A DNA stretch of 64,000 nucleotides from Molanna angustata (GCA_963576475.1 OY754970.1:38573447-38637446); one strand, 5' to 3'; shown: positions 32,060 to 41,879, counted from the first letter of the stretch. Numbers and translations: made by a program. The notes: generated from the letters alone by a model not told the origin.

Positions 32060-32520
32060 TGTATGGAAAATTTTCAGCTTTTTATGAAATGAGTTTGTTA
32101 AATTATTTTTGATTTAAAAATATTTTATTATGACTTGATGATTCTTCAATTCCATCTTATGAAAGAGGAATTTTGAATATAAAAATATAAATTTTAAATT
32201 TCTTGAGCCTGGGGTAACATTGAAATATTTGACAGAAGCACTGATCAGATATCCTTCAAAATCTGGGCTTAAGGAAGTATTTAGATAACTATGCAAATTT
32301 CCAGAATATTAAAAAAGTCTATAATCGATGAAGAAGAATAAACACGCCGTACATAGCATATACCTAGCACATACACATAACACATCATACACACACCGAT
32401 ACATTGTGATAAAACTTTCAAAATACCTACAATCTCAGTATAGTACAAGCTGATAATCTGCAATAAAAATATATCCTTAAAAATTGAGAAAACATTACTC
32501 CTTGGGGTAGTGAGGAGTAA
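32060..32520 (+). repeat. Dispersed repeat D, copy 2
   Basis: Same blocks and order as 15815-16300 (AGCACTGATCAGATATCCTT, AAGAATAAACACGCCGTACA, CTTGGGGTAGTGAGGA). This copy ends where the 32.5-kb LINE begins. Confidence 0.65.
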
Positions 32521-34590
32521 AAGGCTGCATTTCTTTATTTCAAACCTTCAAGAAATTTTGTTAAATAAATATGTATTGTCATCATTTCGTGAAGTCCGGA
32601 AAGCCGCATACCGGTTATCCACAAAACATGTTTTATAAGGATGCTTCAGCTAATGACACTGAAACCATATGTGAGCTCTTCGCTGGTTTTTTTGACTCTG
32701 CATTTCAAAGAGGTGGAGTTGTTGGAGGAGCGCCGATGACTTGTTTGAGGGAGCTTAATCTTGGCCATATCTATTTTAATAATGTAGAAGTGCTTACTGA
32801 ATTAAGGGCTATTGATTTGAATAAAGGTCCAGGTCCCGATGGTATACCTCCACTGTTCATAGCAAAATGTTCGGAAGAGTTATCTGTTATCCTAACTCTA
32901 TTGTATACGAAATCATATACCGAAAGCGTATTTCCCTCCGTTTGGAAGAGGTCTTACATTACACCCGTATACAAATCAGGTGACAAACACAACATTGAAA
33001 ATTATAGACCTATTTCAAAGCTATGTTTGTTTGGGAAAATAATGGAAAAGATTATTGTGAAGCAGATCACACCAGCAGTCAAATCCTTTATTGTACCCAA
33101 TCAGCACGGCTTTTTCCCAGGTAGGTCAGTCGAATCAAACTTGGTCGAGTTCACTGATTACATTTTGAGGACAATGGGGGAGGGTTCGAAGGTTGATGCT
33201 GTGTATACCGACTTCTCAAAGGCTTTTGACAAAATAAGTCATATAATATTAGTACGTAAACTTGGAGAATATGGTGTGCACGGCAATCTGCTTGGGTGGA
33301 TAACTTCTTACATAGAGAAAAGGTCTCAAGCAGTTGCAATTAACAACTGTTCATCTAAATTTCGACATTGTTTCTCTGGTGTACCCCAGGGATCTCACCT
33401 CGGTCCAATACTGTTTATCCTCTATATCAATGACATTCAAAAGTGTTTCAAACACAGCAAATTCCTTGTTTATGCTGATGATATAAAAATTTTCAGTAAA
33501 ATAATTAGCTTAAGAGATAGTGAAAATATGCAGGCGGACTTGAATCGTTTGCACATGTATTGCCAAAATAACCAACTTTATTTGAATATCTCCAAATGTG
33601 TCTGTATATCGTTCACGCGCTCTAATAATCTTATACCCTATAATTATATGATAAATAATGTTCCTTTGAAAAGAAGCGAGTTGGTGAGAGACCTGGGAAT
33701 AACTCTTGATGCAAAAATGCTATTAAGAGCACATATTGATAACATTGCGGAAAAAGCATTCAGGCAACTAGGTTATATATTGAGAATATCGAAACCATTT
33801 GAGTCAACCGATACATTAAAATCATTGTATTTTACATATGTTCGTCCATATCTTGAATATGCCTCAATTGTCTGGAACCCCCAGTATATAACTTATGTAG
33901 AAAGATTGGAGAAAATACAAAATAAATTTTTGAAACACCTTGATTACAGATGTCGTTTAGCCTTTGATGATAAAGCTCTCTCAGCTCGTCATCATAAATT
34001 AACAACTTTAGAAAATAGACGCACAATTGCAGACATGATATATTTACATAAAATCATTGATGGTGCCGTTGACTCTGAGTCTCTAGTTGGGAGTCTCCCC
34101 TTTAATTGTCCCTCTCGTTATACCAGATCATCCGTAACTTTTAGACTTCCCCTTTGTAGGACCAATTATACCCAAAACTCCTTCTTTCAAAGAGCATGCA
34201 ATATTTATAATAACTTTTTTAAGACAGTCGACATATTTAGACACTCTAAAACTAAATATAAAAGTGCCATATCAGACGCCCTTCTAGGCTCGCGATAACT
34301 GGTTTCTGCTTGGTTCAATTTGACTACGATTCCCACAGCTTCCCTTCCCCCTAATATTCTTAATTTATTATCCTTTTCTTCCTTTCCATAACTGTATAAA
34401 TTTTCCATAGTAAATTTTCCATAAAACTTTCCATAATAAATGAGCATAAATTTGTTAACACTGCACTATGTAACTATCCGCAAACTGAAATGGTTTATAA
34501 TGTGTAATTATTTTTTTAGTCTTTTTAATATATTCTGTAATGACTGTAAGTTTGTTTGGTTAATAAATAAAATAAAATAAAATAATAAAT
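32521..34590 (+). mobile_element. Jockey/CR1-superfamily LINE, 5'-truncated, about 2.07 kb
   Basis: Contains one long reverse transcriptase ORF, about 290 bp of 3' untranslated sequence and an (AAAAT)n tail at 34562-34590. The endonuclease domain and ORF1 are absent. The left end lies immediately after repeat D. A frameshift or stop near 32560 separates the ORF from homologous coding just upstream (FLKKF-like codons), so decay has begun at the 5' edge. Confidence 0.8.
32571..34298 (+). CDS. LINE reverse transcriptase (575 codons, partial polyprotein)
   Basis: The longest ORF of the window. It encodes the reverse transcriptase of a Jockey/CR1-superfamily non-LTR retrotransposon, which copies element RNA onto nicked chromosomal DNA. 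Motifs in order: LNKGPGPDGIPPLFI (83-97), NYRPISKLCLFGKIMEKI (144-161), QHGFFPGRSVESNL (178-191), VYTDFSKAFDKISH with catalytic Asp 214 (211-224), SGVPQGSHLGPILFILYIND (269-288), VYADDIKIF with catalytic Asp 303/304 (300-308), RDLGITLDAKM (373-383), PYLEYASIVWNP (426-437) and VERLEKIQNKFLKHL (443-457). All catalytic residues are present and the frame is unbroken from 32571 to the TAA. The N-terminal endonuclease is missing; the Met used here is probably internal to the original protein. There is no host function. Confidence 0.85.
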   Translation: MYCHHFVKSGKPHTGYPQNMFYKDASANDTETICELFAGFFDSAFQRGGVVGGAPMTCLRELNLGHIYFNNVEVLTELRAIDLNKGPGPDGIPPLFIAKCSEELSVILTLLYTKSYTESVFPSVWKRSYITPVYKSGDKHNIENYRPISKLCLFGKIMEKIIVKQITPAVKSFIVPNQHGFFPGRSVESNLVEFTDYILRTMGEGSKVDAVYTDFSKAFDKISHIILVRKLGEYGVHGNLLGWITSYIEKRSQAVAINNCSSKFRHCFSGVPQGSHLGPILFILYINDIQKCFKHSKFLVYADDIKIFSKIISLRDSENMQADLNRLHMYCQNNQLYLNISKCVCISFTRSNNLIPYNYMINNVPLKRSELVRDLGITLDAKMLLRAHIDNIAEKAFRQLGYILRISKPFESTDTLKSLYFTYVRPYLEYASIVWNPQYITYVERLEKIQNKFLKHLDYRCRLAFDDKALSARHHKLTTLENRRTIADMIYLHKIIDGAVDSESLVGSLPFNCPSRYTRSSVTFRLPLCRTNYTQNSFFQRACNIYNNFFKTVDIFRHSKTKYKSAISDALLGSR

Positions 34591-34737
34591 TAATAGTATT
34601 TGTACTGTATATTTGTATTAAATAGTATTGACTTAACTAAGCAAAGATTAATCAATTTATTTTAATATCTGAAGAAAACTCTAAAACTTTTGATTTGTGC
34701 GTCATATTGTGTGAAAATTTCAAATTACCAATTGAAT

Positions 34738-34850
34738 CTCGTGCAACTAGCAGGTACTATGTCAAATATTTATTACAAACGAATCCAATAAGAAGTTGTT
34801 GATATGATATTCATCTTCTTACAGATCCAGACTAAAACACAATAATTAAA
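34738..34850 (-). mobile_element. SINE-1, tail half, split by a LINE tail
   Basis: CTCGTGCAACTAGCAGGTAC to ACAGATCCAGACTAAAACAC is the complement of the SINE-1 body. The head half resumes at 35035. Confidence 0.65.
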
Positions 34851-35034
34851 AAAGAAAATAAATTGACAACAAAGCGCAAGAGAGTGTCAATGGTCTGGAT
34901 GTGTCTGTGTACCCTTCCATTGTCTCTGTCTCAAATATATACATAATATTTTTTTTTATATATACCTTTAATATTGATGTCAAACCTTTTAATGTACAAT
35001 GTCATGTTTATTATAAATAAATAAATAAATAAAA
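34851..35034 (+). mobile_element. LINE 3' end inserted in SINE-1
   Basis: About 180 bp of plus-strand 3' untranslated sequence with GTCTGGATGTGTCTGTGTAC and a (AAAT)5 tail at 35014-35034 separates the two halves of a SINE-1. No coding remnant. Confidence 0.6.
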
Positions 35035-35086
35035 CCTGTGTTTCCACCGGTGTAGTATATCTAACCAACTGAGCCACAAAGGCTGA
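35035..35086 (-). mobile_element. SINE-1, head half
   Basis: CTGTGTTTCCACCGG, TAACCAACTGAGCCACAAAG and GCTGAGG are the complement of the SINE-1 tRNA-like head; the B box is deleted. Confidence 0.6.
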
Positions 35087-35169
35087 GGAAAAGTGGGAAT
35101 AAGCATCGTTAATATCTGTAAATTTTATTTAATATATTTCATATGATATATTTAAGTCTATAAAACAAT

Positions 35170-35325
35170 ACATGAGTGAAAATTTTAGTAATGAAAGTAT
35201 AGAATATAATAGAAAAACATGTCTGAGCCGATATGAATGAAAACAGACCATAGTATTAGGACTGGATGGCATTCGGTTCTTTCTGCGATCCCCTTTAGGG
35301 ACATTTCGCGATGGTTTGTATGCAT
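35170..35325 (+). mobile_element. RTE-A LINE, 3' end fragment
   Basis: GGCATTCGGTTCTTTCTGCG, CCCTTTAGGGACATTTCGCG and ATGGTTTGTATGC are a diverged copy of the family's terminal block. It is directly followed by the tandem array at 35333. Confidence 0.6.
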
Positions 35326-35332
35326 TTTTTTT

Positions 35333-35507
35333 AATGTGCAGTGTAATAGAACGATATATGAGGACGTGATGGGAGAATGCAAGGTAAAGAAGAATTTTAT
35401 AAGTTAAATGTGTAGTGTAATAGAACGATATATGAGGACGTAATGATAGAATGCAAGGTAAAGAAGAATATTATAAGTTAAATGTGCAGTGTAGTAGAAC
35501 GATATAT
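35333..35507 (+). repeat. 74-bp tandem triplication of an RTE-A segment
   Basis: Units start at 35333, 35407 and 35481 with AATGTGYAGTGTARTAGAAC. The unit is derived from the RTE-A coding segment that follows (compare GCAATAGAACGATGTATGAC at 39850). The third unit is broken after 35507 by a LINE tail and resumes at 35640. Confidence 0.85.
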
Positions 35508-35639
35508 TTTTATTTATTTATTTAAGATTGGTACCCGGTTAACATACAATATACATAAACAAAATATCAATTATAATAAATCAACGTGCTCACAAAAATT
35601 CCACAAGGCACAGCCTGTCTGTGGGTATACCAATTAAAA
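35508..35639 (-). mobile_element. LINE 3' end (CCCACAA-type) inserted in the array
   Basis: Begins with a TTTTTATTTATTTATTTAAG run (minus-strand tail), contains AAAAATTCCACAAGGCACAG and TCTGTGGGTATACC. The flanks ATATAT at about 35502-35507 and 35641-35646 look like a short target duplication. Confidence 0.7.
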
Positions 35640-35978
35640 AATATATGAGGACGTAATGAGAGAATGCAAGATAAAGAAGAATATTATAAGTAAAATGAAA
35701 GTGAATTCTTGAGGCGGTTTGGACATATTGAAAGAATGAATGATGAACGACAGACCATTATACATGGATGTAAGAGATGGAGTGAGTAGCTGGGTCCGCC
35801 CCAGAAAGGGATGGCATGACCATTTGAATAATATTTTGAAAGAAGGAAACATAAAGAGCTTGAACAATCTACAATCGAGGAGCTTGAGTTTGTATTAGAC
35901 GATGCATGGATGCAAATAGATGAGAATGACGCTCGGTTCTCTCTGCTTACCCCGTTAGATGCTCTATATGGTAAGTGT
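35640..35978 (+). mobile_element. RTE-A LINE, C-terminal fragment
   Basis: Continues the third array unit into RTE-A coding homologous to 39870-40220: a KRMNDERQTI-like segment, GTCCGCCCCAGAAAGGGATG, GACGATGCATGGATGCAAAT and GCTCGGTTCTCTCTGCTTAC. Several stops and frameshifts. Confidence 0.7.
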
Positions 35979-36130
35979 GTACTGTGTAATGTACCTTTTT
36001 GGCCCCATTCCATTTTTGTGTATTTATACTAATTTAAATTATTAAATGTTTTGTCATCTGGAATTGAATGGTAAAGTATCTAATTAAAACAAACTCTCAG
36101 TGAACAAAACACTTAAAAACAATTTACTTA

Positions 36131-36420
36131 CACGTGCCAAATAGAATACTTCAACCAACTGGAGTGTAGCTTCAGTCAATACAGTTAGTTTGGCGTTTTT
36201 TGCTTCTTGGTCCGTTTATTGCCTCGTATAGCCATTATTTGAAACTCGCCGTTTGATTGTGTACTCTTGAAATACCTGTGTATTGGCTTTCGACAACTCT
36301 TTGATCTACGAATGAATTCGACCGTGCTGAGCTTTCGCGTGACAGAGCAATACTAATACTCGAGAACCGACGATTCTGCAAACACCGACCGGGACCGTAC
36401 GGACCAACTATCATGTATCC
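36131..36420 (-). promoter_or_regulatory. CG-containing block with a splice-donor-like end; possible first exon
   Basis: This block is much less AT-rich than its flanks and rich in CG dinucleotides (GACCGGGACCGTACGG and its surroundings). On the minus strand it ends at GT|GTAAGT (36125-36130), a strong donor word. No ORF crosses it, so it would be a 5' untranslated exon if real. Unsupported by any partner exon in the window. Confidence 0.2.
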
Positions 36421-36892
36421 GAGAGAATTGTTTGCGAATATTGAAACGTGTGGATTATGTCACTTCAAGCAAAAACATTTCGTTATGTTAGGAATTTTGT
36501 TTGTACATTGTATTCAGCTTTTTCAGTTTTATTTTTCACATACATAGAGAGATGCTATCGAATATACAGACACTTGACTCTGTCGTGTTTTCTCCGCTGG
36601 CAACACACCGGGTTAGAAGCGATGTTCTGAATTTGAAATCGGTTCGATTAATTAGTTGAATTAATGCTACTACCAGTTGAACGTAAGTAGGTACCCTACT
36701 TTGTTGTTTGATAGTTTCCCTCCAAAGAGAATTACTCTGGTAAACGATTCGAAATTCGAACTTTGTAATATGGAAATAGTTTGAGCGTTGTCGGAGCAAT
36801 AGATTCAATAACAACATTCAATTTCGTCGTGTTTTTACTAACAACATGAGGAAATATATGTAACGTTCCTTATTCGAATTTAAACTTTCATA
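36421..36892. other. Spacer, no gene recognised
   Basis: Short ORFs on both strands (36448-36817) have no recognisable motif. Confidence 0.3.
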
Positions 36893-37021
36893 GGCAGCAC
36901 GTACACAGTCAATGATCGCGATCCAGATTGACTGAATGGGCTGTCGTTTCTAATTAATCTGGATCGTGATCATTGATTTTGATCACGGATCGTAAACAAG
37001 ATTGACTGTATATGGGCTACC
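36893..37021. mobile_element. Small TIR element, 129 bp
   Basis: Outer ends GGCAGCACGTACACAGTCAA and, inverted, GGTAGCCCATATACAGTCAA match well. Inside, 36909-36929 and 36956-36976 form a second 21-bp inverted pair (TCAATGATCGCGATCCAGAT type). No target duplication assigned. Confidence 0.55.
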
Positions 37022-37696
37022 ATACATTTGACAAAATATTATAAGAATTGTATTAGGTAAATAAATCGGTAAATAATTTCAAAATAGCATTAAATAGTTA
37101 AAATTTTATAAATCTTCATACATTACCTAAACTAAGCATGGTTTTAATCGATGATTTACTATAATAACGACGACATTAAATTTAATATTTAAACATACTT
37201 ATTAATATGAAAACTCTAAAACTAAGACTTTCTGATTCATGTATTTTCTAACAAATATCGATGACAAAATTGGTACTATACTAGGAATCAAATTTGGTCT
37301 GTAAGCCAAAGCTGCTTGGATGATTGAGTAAATGGTTTTATTTCTCTTCGTCTTATTTTCCGTCTTTAACGCCACATTTTCGTTATATTGTCATGGAGAA
37401 GAAGTAAATGAATATTGAAGTGAGAATGACAAAAATGGAAACAAAACCCTCCAATTGATTTGTTTTTTCATGAAACACAGTCACAATGGATTATTTTTCC
37501 ATTTCCTAAGTGAATTGCTCTTGGAAGATGATAAAAATAATAAATCCAATTTATCAGATGTTTTTATTTGTGGCTAACGTTTATTCAGCGTCGAAATGCT
37601 ATCGAGGTCCATTAATTTTATATGGTACAAAAAACAAAGAAAATATTGGTAATGAAATGATTCAATTGTTTTAGAAATCGGTTAATATTTGTTCAT
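37022..37696. other. AT-rich spacer
   Basis: Nothing recognised. A word near 37112 (ATACATTACCTAAACTAAGC) resembles the SINE-2 tail but is too short to call. Confidence 0.3.
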
Positions 37697-37792
37697 TTTA
37701 TTTATATAAGATTTGGTACACAGTAAATACACAATTTACATAAACATATATTGTAACAAAAATCCCACAAGGCACAGCTTGTGTGTAAGTAT
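37697..37792 (-). mobile_element. LINE 3' end (CCCACAA-type)
   Basis: Contains TTTATTTATATAAGATTTGG, AACAAAAATCCCACAAGGCA and CAGCTTGTGTGTAAGTATA. Same family as 24677-24830 and 35508-35639. Confidence 0.6.
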
Positions 37793-38496
37793 ATGTATAT
37801 ACCTACTATAAACAAATATTATTTTGTTTGTATCCAACTGCCGATTTGTTCAAGAGAATTTATTTATCTTAACATATCGACAAAGTATGAAACCAAGATA
37901 CGCGAGATTTTTATGTCAGGTCTATATTTTTCATGGTTTTTTAAAACTCTGAAGGCAAAAAACACCAACTTAAAGGCTTCGCAGCACATATGTTCGCAGA
38001 GTTTGGAGTAGAACATTTATTGACACTACACAATATCTACGGGGACATAATAGTTTGATACTTACTCTCTAAACATAATACATACATACTATCATGCTGT
38101 TTTCATATTTTGGGTAAGAAAAAAAGACTGACCTCCGTACTATCGTATCCTAACATATATACCTACATGTTTTACATAAAAAAAATAATTTGTGTTTAAG
38201 TGTTTATAGTTTGGTATGTATTCTTCAATTATAAATACTATCGCCATCGACAGTTGGGTCTCATAATATGTAACACGCAACTAGTAATACTAAATTCAAA
38301 TAAATTCAATAAAACAAAGTGCTCTCAGGCAAAAAAGAGAAAAATAAAACAACATGTAGACATAAAATATTCACACAGATAGATTAATAGGTACCTATAT
38401 ACAAAACAGTAGACTGACTACGGCCTATTACATTATGTTCCTATTGTGAAAATTAAACCAAATAATATATAATAGGTAAATACTACATTATTATAA
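37793..38496. other. AT-rich spacer
   Basis: No gene or shared repeat seen. Confidence 0.3.
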
Positions 38497-38612
38497 GGTC
38501 TTTGGTATATACCTATACCATCACGCCATGTCCCTCACGGGGTAGCCAAGTGCCACAATATTCTATCTCAATACGCATGCATCGCCTCATACGTCGTATA
38601 TGGAGTGATGGT
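38497..38612 (-). mobile_element. RTE-A LINE, 3' end fragment
   Basis: The plus strand reads ATACCATCACGCCATGTCCC, CTCACGGGGTAGCCAAGTGC and GCATGCATCGCCTCATACG, the complement of the family terminus. Confidence 0.65.
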
Positions 38613-38774
38613 AATATCTATGTACCTATTAGTAGTAATACTATCTTTCATAAAATTTGCCTATACAAAACTACGCAAATCTTTCACAAATTGATGTGCT
38701 TCATGATTTCTTATGATCAAAATTCATATGTGCGATCATCTCCCTTCCTATTTAAAAAGAAATCATTAAAATAG

Positions 38775-38967
38775 GACAATGTTATGAAGAATTCTTATTG
38801 ATGGAGTGCAAATTGAAGAGTTTGATGAATTTTTCATGGATCCTATGGTCATATCTTGACCATATTGAAATGGGACCAATCGGAAGACACCCCCTATTCT
38901 AATGAAATCGAAATCGGTCAGCGTGGTAAAAAGAAATCGATGAACATACATACGTACATAACAAGGA
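38775..38967 (+). repeat. Repeat G, copy 1, left part
   Basis: GATCCTATGGTCATATCTTG, ATTGAAATGGGACCAATCGG, GAAATCGAAATCGGTCAGCG and GATGAACATACATACGTAC match 59575-59710 in order. It is a dispersed non-coding repeat whose other end carries GAAGTCGGT. Confidence 0.65.
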
Positions 38968-39321
38968 ATACCCTTGTTACAACAACAAAGTACAACATTC
39001 CTATGTAAGATGTCCAACACTAATTATTTGCTCACCAATGAATATAATTCATTGGTTGGGCAATGATAATGGTTACATTTACAAAAAAACATACCTTCCA
39101 ATAAAATGTGTAGGTATCTAATTTTCTTGTTTGCATATTAATCTTTATGCATTATGTTATTGATTAGTTTTTTTTGTTTTATTATGTTGGTAGGTTTTTC
39201 TTTTTTTGCGTATGTTTATTATTATATTTTTTCTGTGATTTTGTTTTCGATATGTGTTTTTTATGTATGTTTGTAAATGGTGATATATGCCGCAAATGAT
39301 TAAATAAATAAATAAATAAAA
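38968..39321 (+). mobile_element. Probable LINE 3' end inserted in repeat G
   Basis: About 350 bp that interrupt repeat G, ending GCCGCAAATGATTAAATAAA with an (AAAT)4 tail at 39300-39321. The body is T-rich without coding remnant. Confidence 0.45.
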
Positions 39322-39384
39322 AGTTCACGTCGAACTGAAAACCTTTTTCGTTTTTGGAAGTCGGTTTCGTTTTTGGAAGTCGGT
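39322..39384 (+). repeat. Repeat G, copy 1, right part
   Basis: TTCACGTCGAACTGAAAACC and TTTTTGGAAGTCGGT correspond to AATCACATCGAATTGATAAC and TTTAAGTCGGTTAAAA at 59725-59755. The CGTTTTTGGAAGTCGGT word is duplicated in tandem (19-bp period). Confidence 0.6.
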
Positions 39385-40241
39385 AGTGCGTGATTTGATG
39401 TATGCAGATGACAAAGTACTGTTAGCTGAAAGTATGGAAGAGTTACAGTATCTTGTAAGCATGGTATATGAAGGATGCATAGAGAAAGGTCTGAGAATGA
39501 ATGCCAGCAAATCAAAAGTCTTTGAAAAGAGTGAAAGCAGAACAGCGTGTAAAATAAGAGTAGAAAATGAATGGCTCGAGCAAGTCGACGAGTATGTATA
39601 TCTGGGAAGCATGTTTCAATGGAATGGACGATCTGATAAGGATATCGAAAGAAGAGTTATGGCAGGAAATAGAGTGAATGGGGCACTGAGACCAGTTATG
39701 AATGATCGCAACATATCAAAGGCTACCAAAGTTGCCATTCATAACGCTATCTTAGTGCCAACATTGACGTATGCAAGTGAAACCTGGACATGGCAGAAGT
39801 CGCACGAAAGCAGAATAAATGCTGTTGAAATGAGATCACTAAGAAGAATCTGCAATAGAACGATGTATGACAGGGTAAGAAATGAGAACATGAGGAAAGA
39901 ATGTAAGATGAAGAAAGATATCATAAATAGAATGAAAGTGAACACACTGAGATGGTTTGGCCACATGGGTAGAATGAATGAGGAACGCCAGACGAAGAAA
40001 ATATACAATGCGGATAGGATTGGATTGAGAGGCCGGGGCCGCCCAAGAAAGGGATGACACGACCATGTGAACGATATTCTGAAAGACGGAAATGTTAGAA
40101 GCATGTACAATCGACGAACATGTATGAGACGATGCATGAATGTTGACGAGGCGATGAATATGTGCCAGGATAGAATGATATGGCGTTCGGTTCTCTCTGC
40201 CTACCCCGTAAGGGACATGGCGTGATGGTATGTATGTATAT
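39385..40241 (+). pseudogene. RTE-A LINE, C-terminal reverse transcriptase, best copy
   Basis: A 223-codon open frame (39386-40057) starts just before YADD (residues 6-9) and continues through NASKSKVFEKS, DEYVYLGSMFQW, ILVPTLTYASETW, EMRSLRRICNR, DRVRNENMRKEC, LRWFGHMGRMNEERQTKKIY and GRGRPRKG. The TGA at 40055-40057 sits where a Trp codon is expected; the homologous frame continues (HDHVNDILKDG ... WRSVLSAYPVRDMA) to TGA at 40223-40225, inside the terminal GCGTGATGG. So this family has almost no 3' untranslated region. GAAGTCGGT at 39376-39384 and 40242-40250 is a 9-bp target duplication. Fingers, palm N-terminus and endonuclease are missing. RTE-like group; clade not assigned. Confidence 0.85.
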
Positions 40242-40682
40242 GAAGTCGGTTATATCGGTAATAGTTTGTGTAGCGATTGACAAACACATACATTTTTCCA
40301 AAAAACAATAAATTGAAAACTGCTGCGGTTTTTTACTGGTTGTATACGACCTCTAATAAAAGACATGACAAAACAGATAATAGGCCTTCATCTCATATAC
40401 TTTTATTATTTTCCAGTGATAAGTGTGCACGGAAGGAAGTCAGTCCGCATGAAAAACATCTCCAAGTGCACTATAAATTATTCCTATGAACATATAAAAA
40501 TAATTTCCATTTCGTGTTATTATTATTATTATTATAATACCGCATCCCAGTGATGTGATGGTGACATTATTGAATAAGCCGCCAGGGGTTGCGGCGCCAA
40601 AAATCCGCGTCGCGATGCTTCCTTACTATCCTCGTATGGTTGTAATACCTCGCTGTGTACGGTGGTGGCGCGAGTAAAGCAA
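40242..40682. other. Spacer after RTE-A
   Basis: Repeat G resumes as GAAGTCGGTTATATCGG. Positions 40550-40680 are locally GC-rich (GCCGCCAGGGGTTGCGGCGCC) and border the (TTTA)n array. No gene. Confidence 0.35.
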
Positions 40683-40974
<292 letters not shown>

Positions 40975-41030
40975 GTACATGTGTAGAAAGGCGGGTTTAT
41001 TGCCGTAAGGCAATTTCTTCCAACCAACCC
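40975..41030 (-). mobile_element. LINE 3' end (TTGCC hairpin family)
   Basis: GTACATGTGTAGAAAGGCGG and TTTATTGCCGTAAGGCAATT match 575-612 and the complement of 42145-42180. It is the source of the adjacent expanded tail. Confidence 0.65.
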
Positions 41031-41726
41031 AAGCAAGGTGAAGTCTCTGAAGTTAAATTGCCACAATACTTTTTTTAAGCACGAATAAAGTCAAACTAAC
41101 AGTAAAAAGCAACATGATATCTTTAAAATTTACATTTTAAGTAGGTTTCGTCATTTTAAGCGTGATCAGCAAGAATAAAGCAGTTTAAATATTATGTTTC
41201 TATATTCTACTTACGTATGTTGTTTTTTTTTAAATATTGAAACCCTCGACAAAAAAAAGCATCAAATGTTATTATACTGTAAATTTCCCGGATATGAAAT
41301 AAAATAAAAAATAAATAAATAAATCACAATGCAGAACCCTAACAAAATCTGTATATAATGCATCTACAGACGCATACAAGCTAATATTGTTGCAGCAAAG
41401 GGCGGCGTCACTAAATACTGAAATAAAGTTTCTATATTCACATATAACTTTTCTCAGATTTATAAAGGTTTTTAATAAGATTTTTTTATTCTTTCAATAA
41501 CATACTCTTAAATAAATAAAAAAAATACTTATAAGACCAACAATCAACTAAATATTAAAATCTGAGTTGGTACTGTCCCTAATAATTTGGACATCCACTG
41601 TAAGTATTTTAAAAGAACGTAACCATTTTTTTAAAATAAATATATTTCTCTATGATTTGCGTTATATCGTCATCTACGATTTTACGATTCGCGACGTCTA
41701 TCAAAACTGGCTCATCGTTTTTGCAG
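41031..41726. other. Spacer; possible intron upstream of the exon at 41727
   Basis: AT-rich and without ORFs until 41652. ATAAAATAAAAAATAAATAA at 41300-41322 looks like a plus-strand LINE tail. Confidence 0.35.
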
Positions 41727-41879
41727 GATTTTTGGATGTATTATCCTTGCTGGGGCAGTGGTTGGTACATGACTGACGAGACGAAGTGGTGGGCGGAAGG
41801 GATGATAATTTGTGGAGGGATGGGATGTATGGTATGCTACGGTATGATGTGCTGTGCTGATGGTTTATGTACGTTTTAA
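41727..41879 (+). CDS. Candidate terminal exon: small Trp/Cys-rich membrane-like C-terminus
   Basis: Fifty codons follow a convincing 3' splice site (CATCGTTTTTGCAG, ends 41726) and run to TAA at 41877-41879. The peptide begins DFWMYYPCWGSGWYM, continues TDETKWWAEGM, then a hydrophobic Gly/Met/Cys stretch (IICGGMGCMVCYGM) and ends MCCADGLCTF. It has six Cys in the last 22 residues and five Trp in the first 22. Composition is far from the AT-driven chance ORFs around it (base composition jumps at 41727). An alternative start is the Met at 41652, giving 75 residues without splicing. A Cys-rich hydrophobic C-terminus ending in CC recalls small cysteine-rich transmembrane modules, but no family was recognised. 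No upstream exon was found in the window. Confidence 0.4.
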   Translation, partial: DFWMYYPCWGSGWYMTDETKWWAEGMIICGGMGCMVCYGMMCCADGLCTF

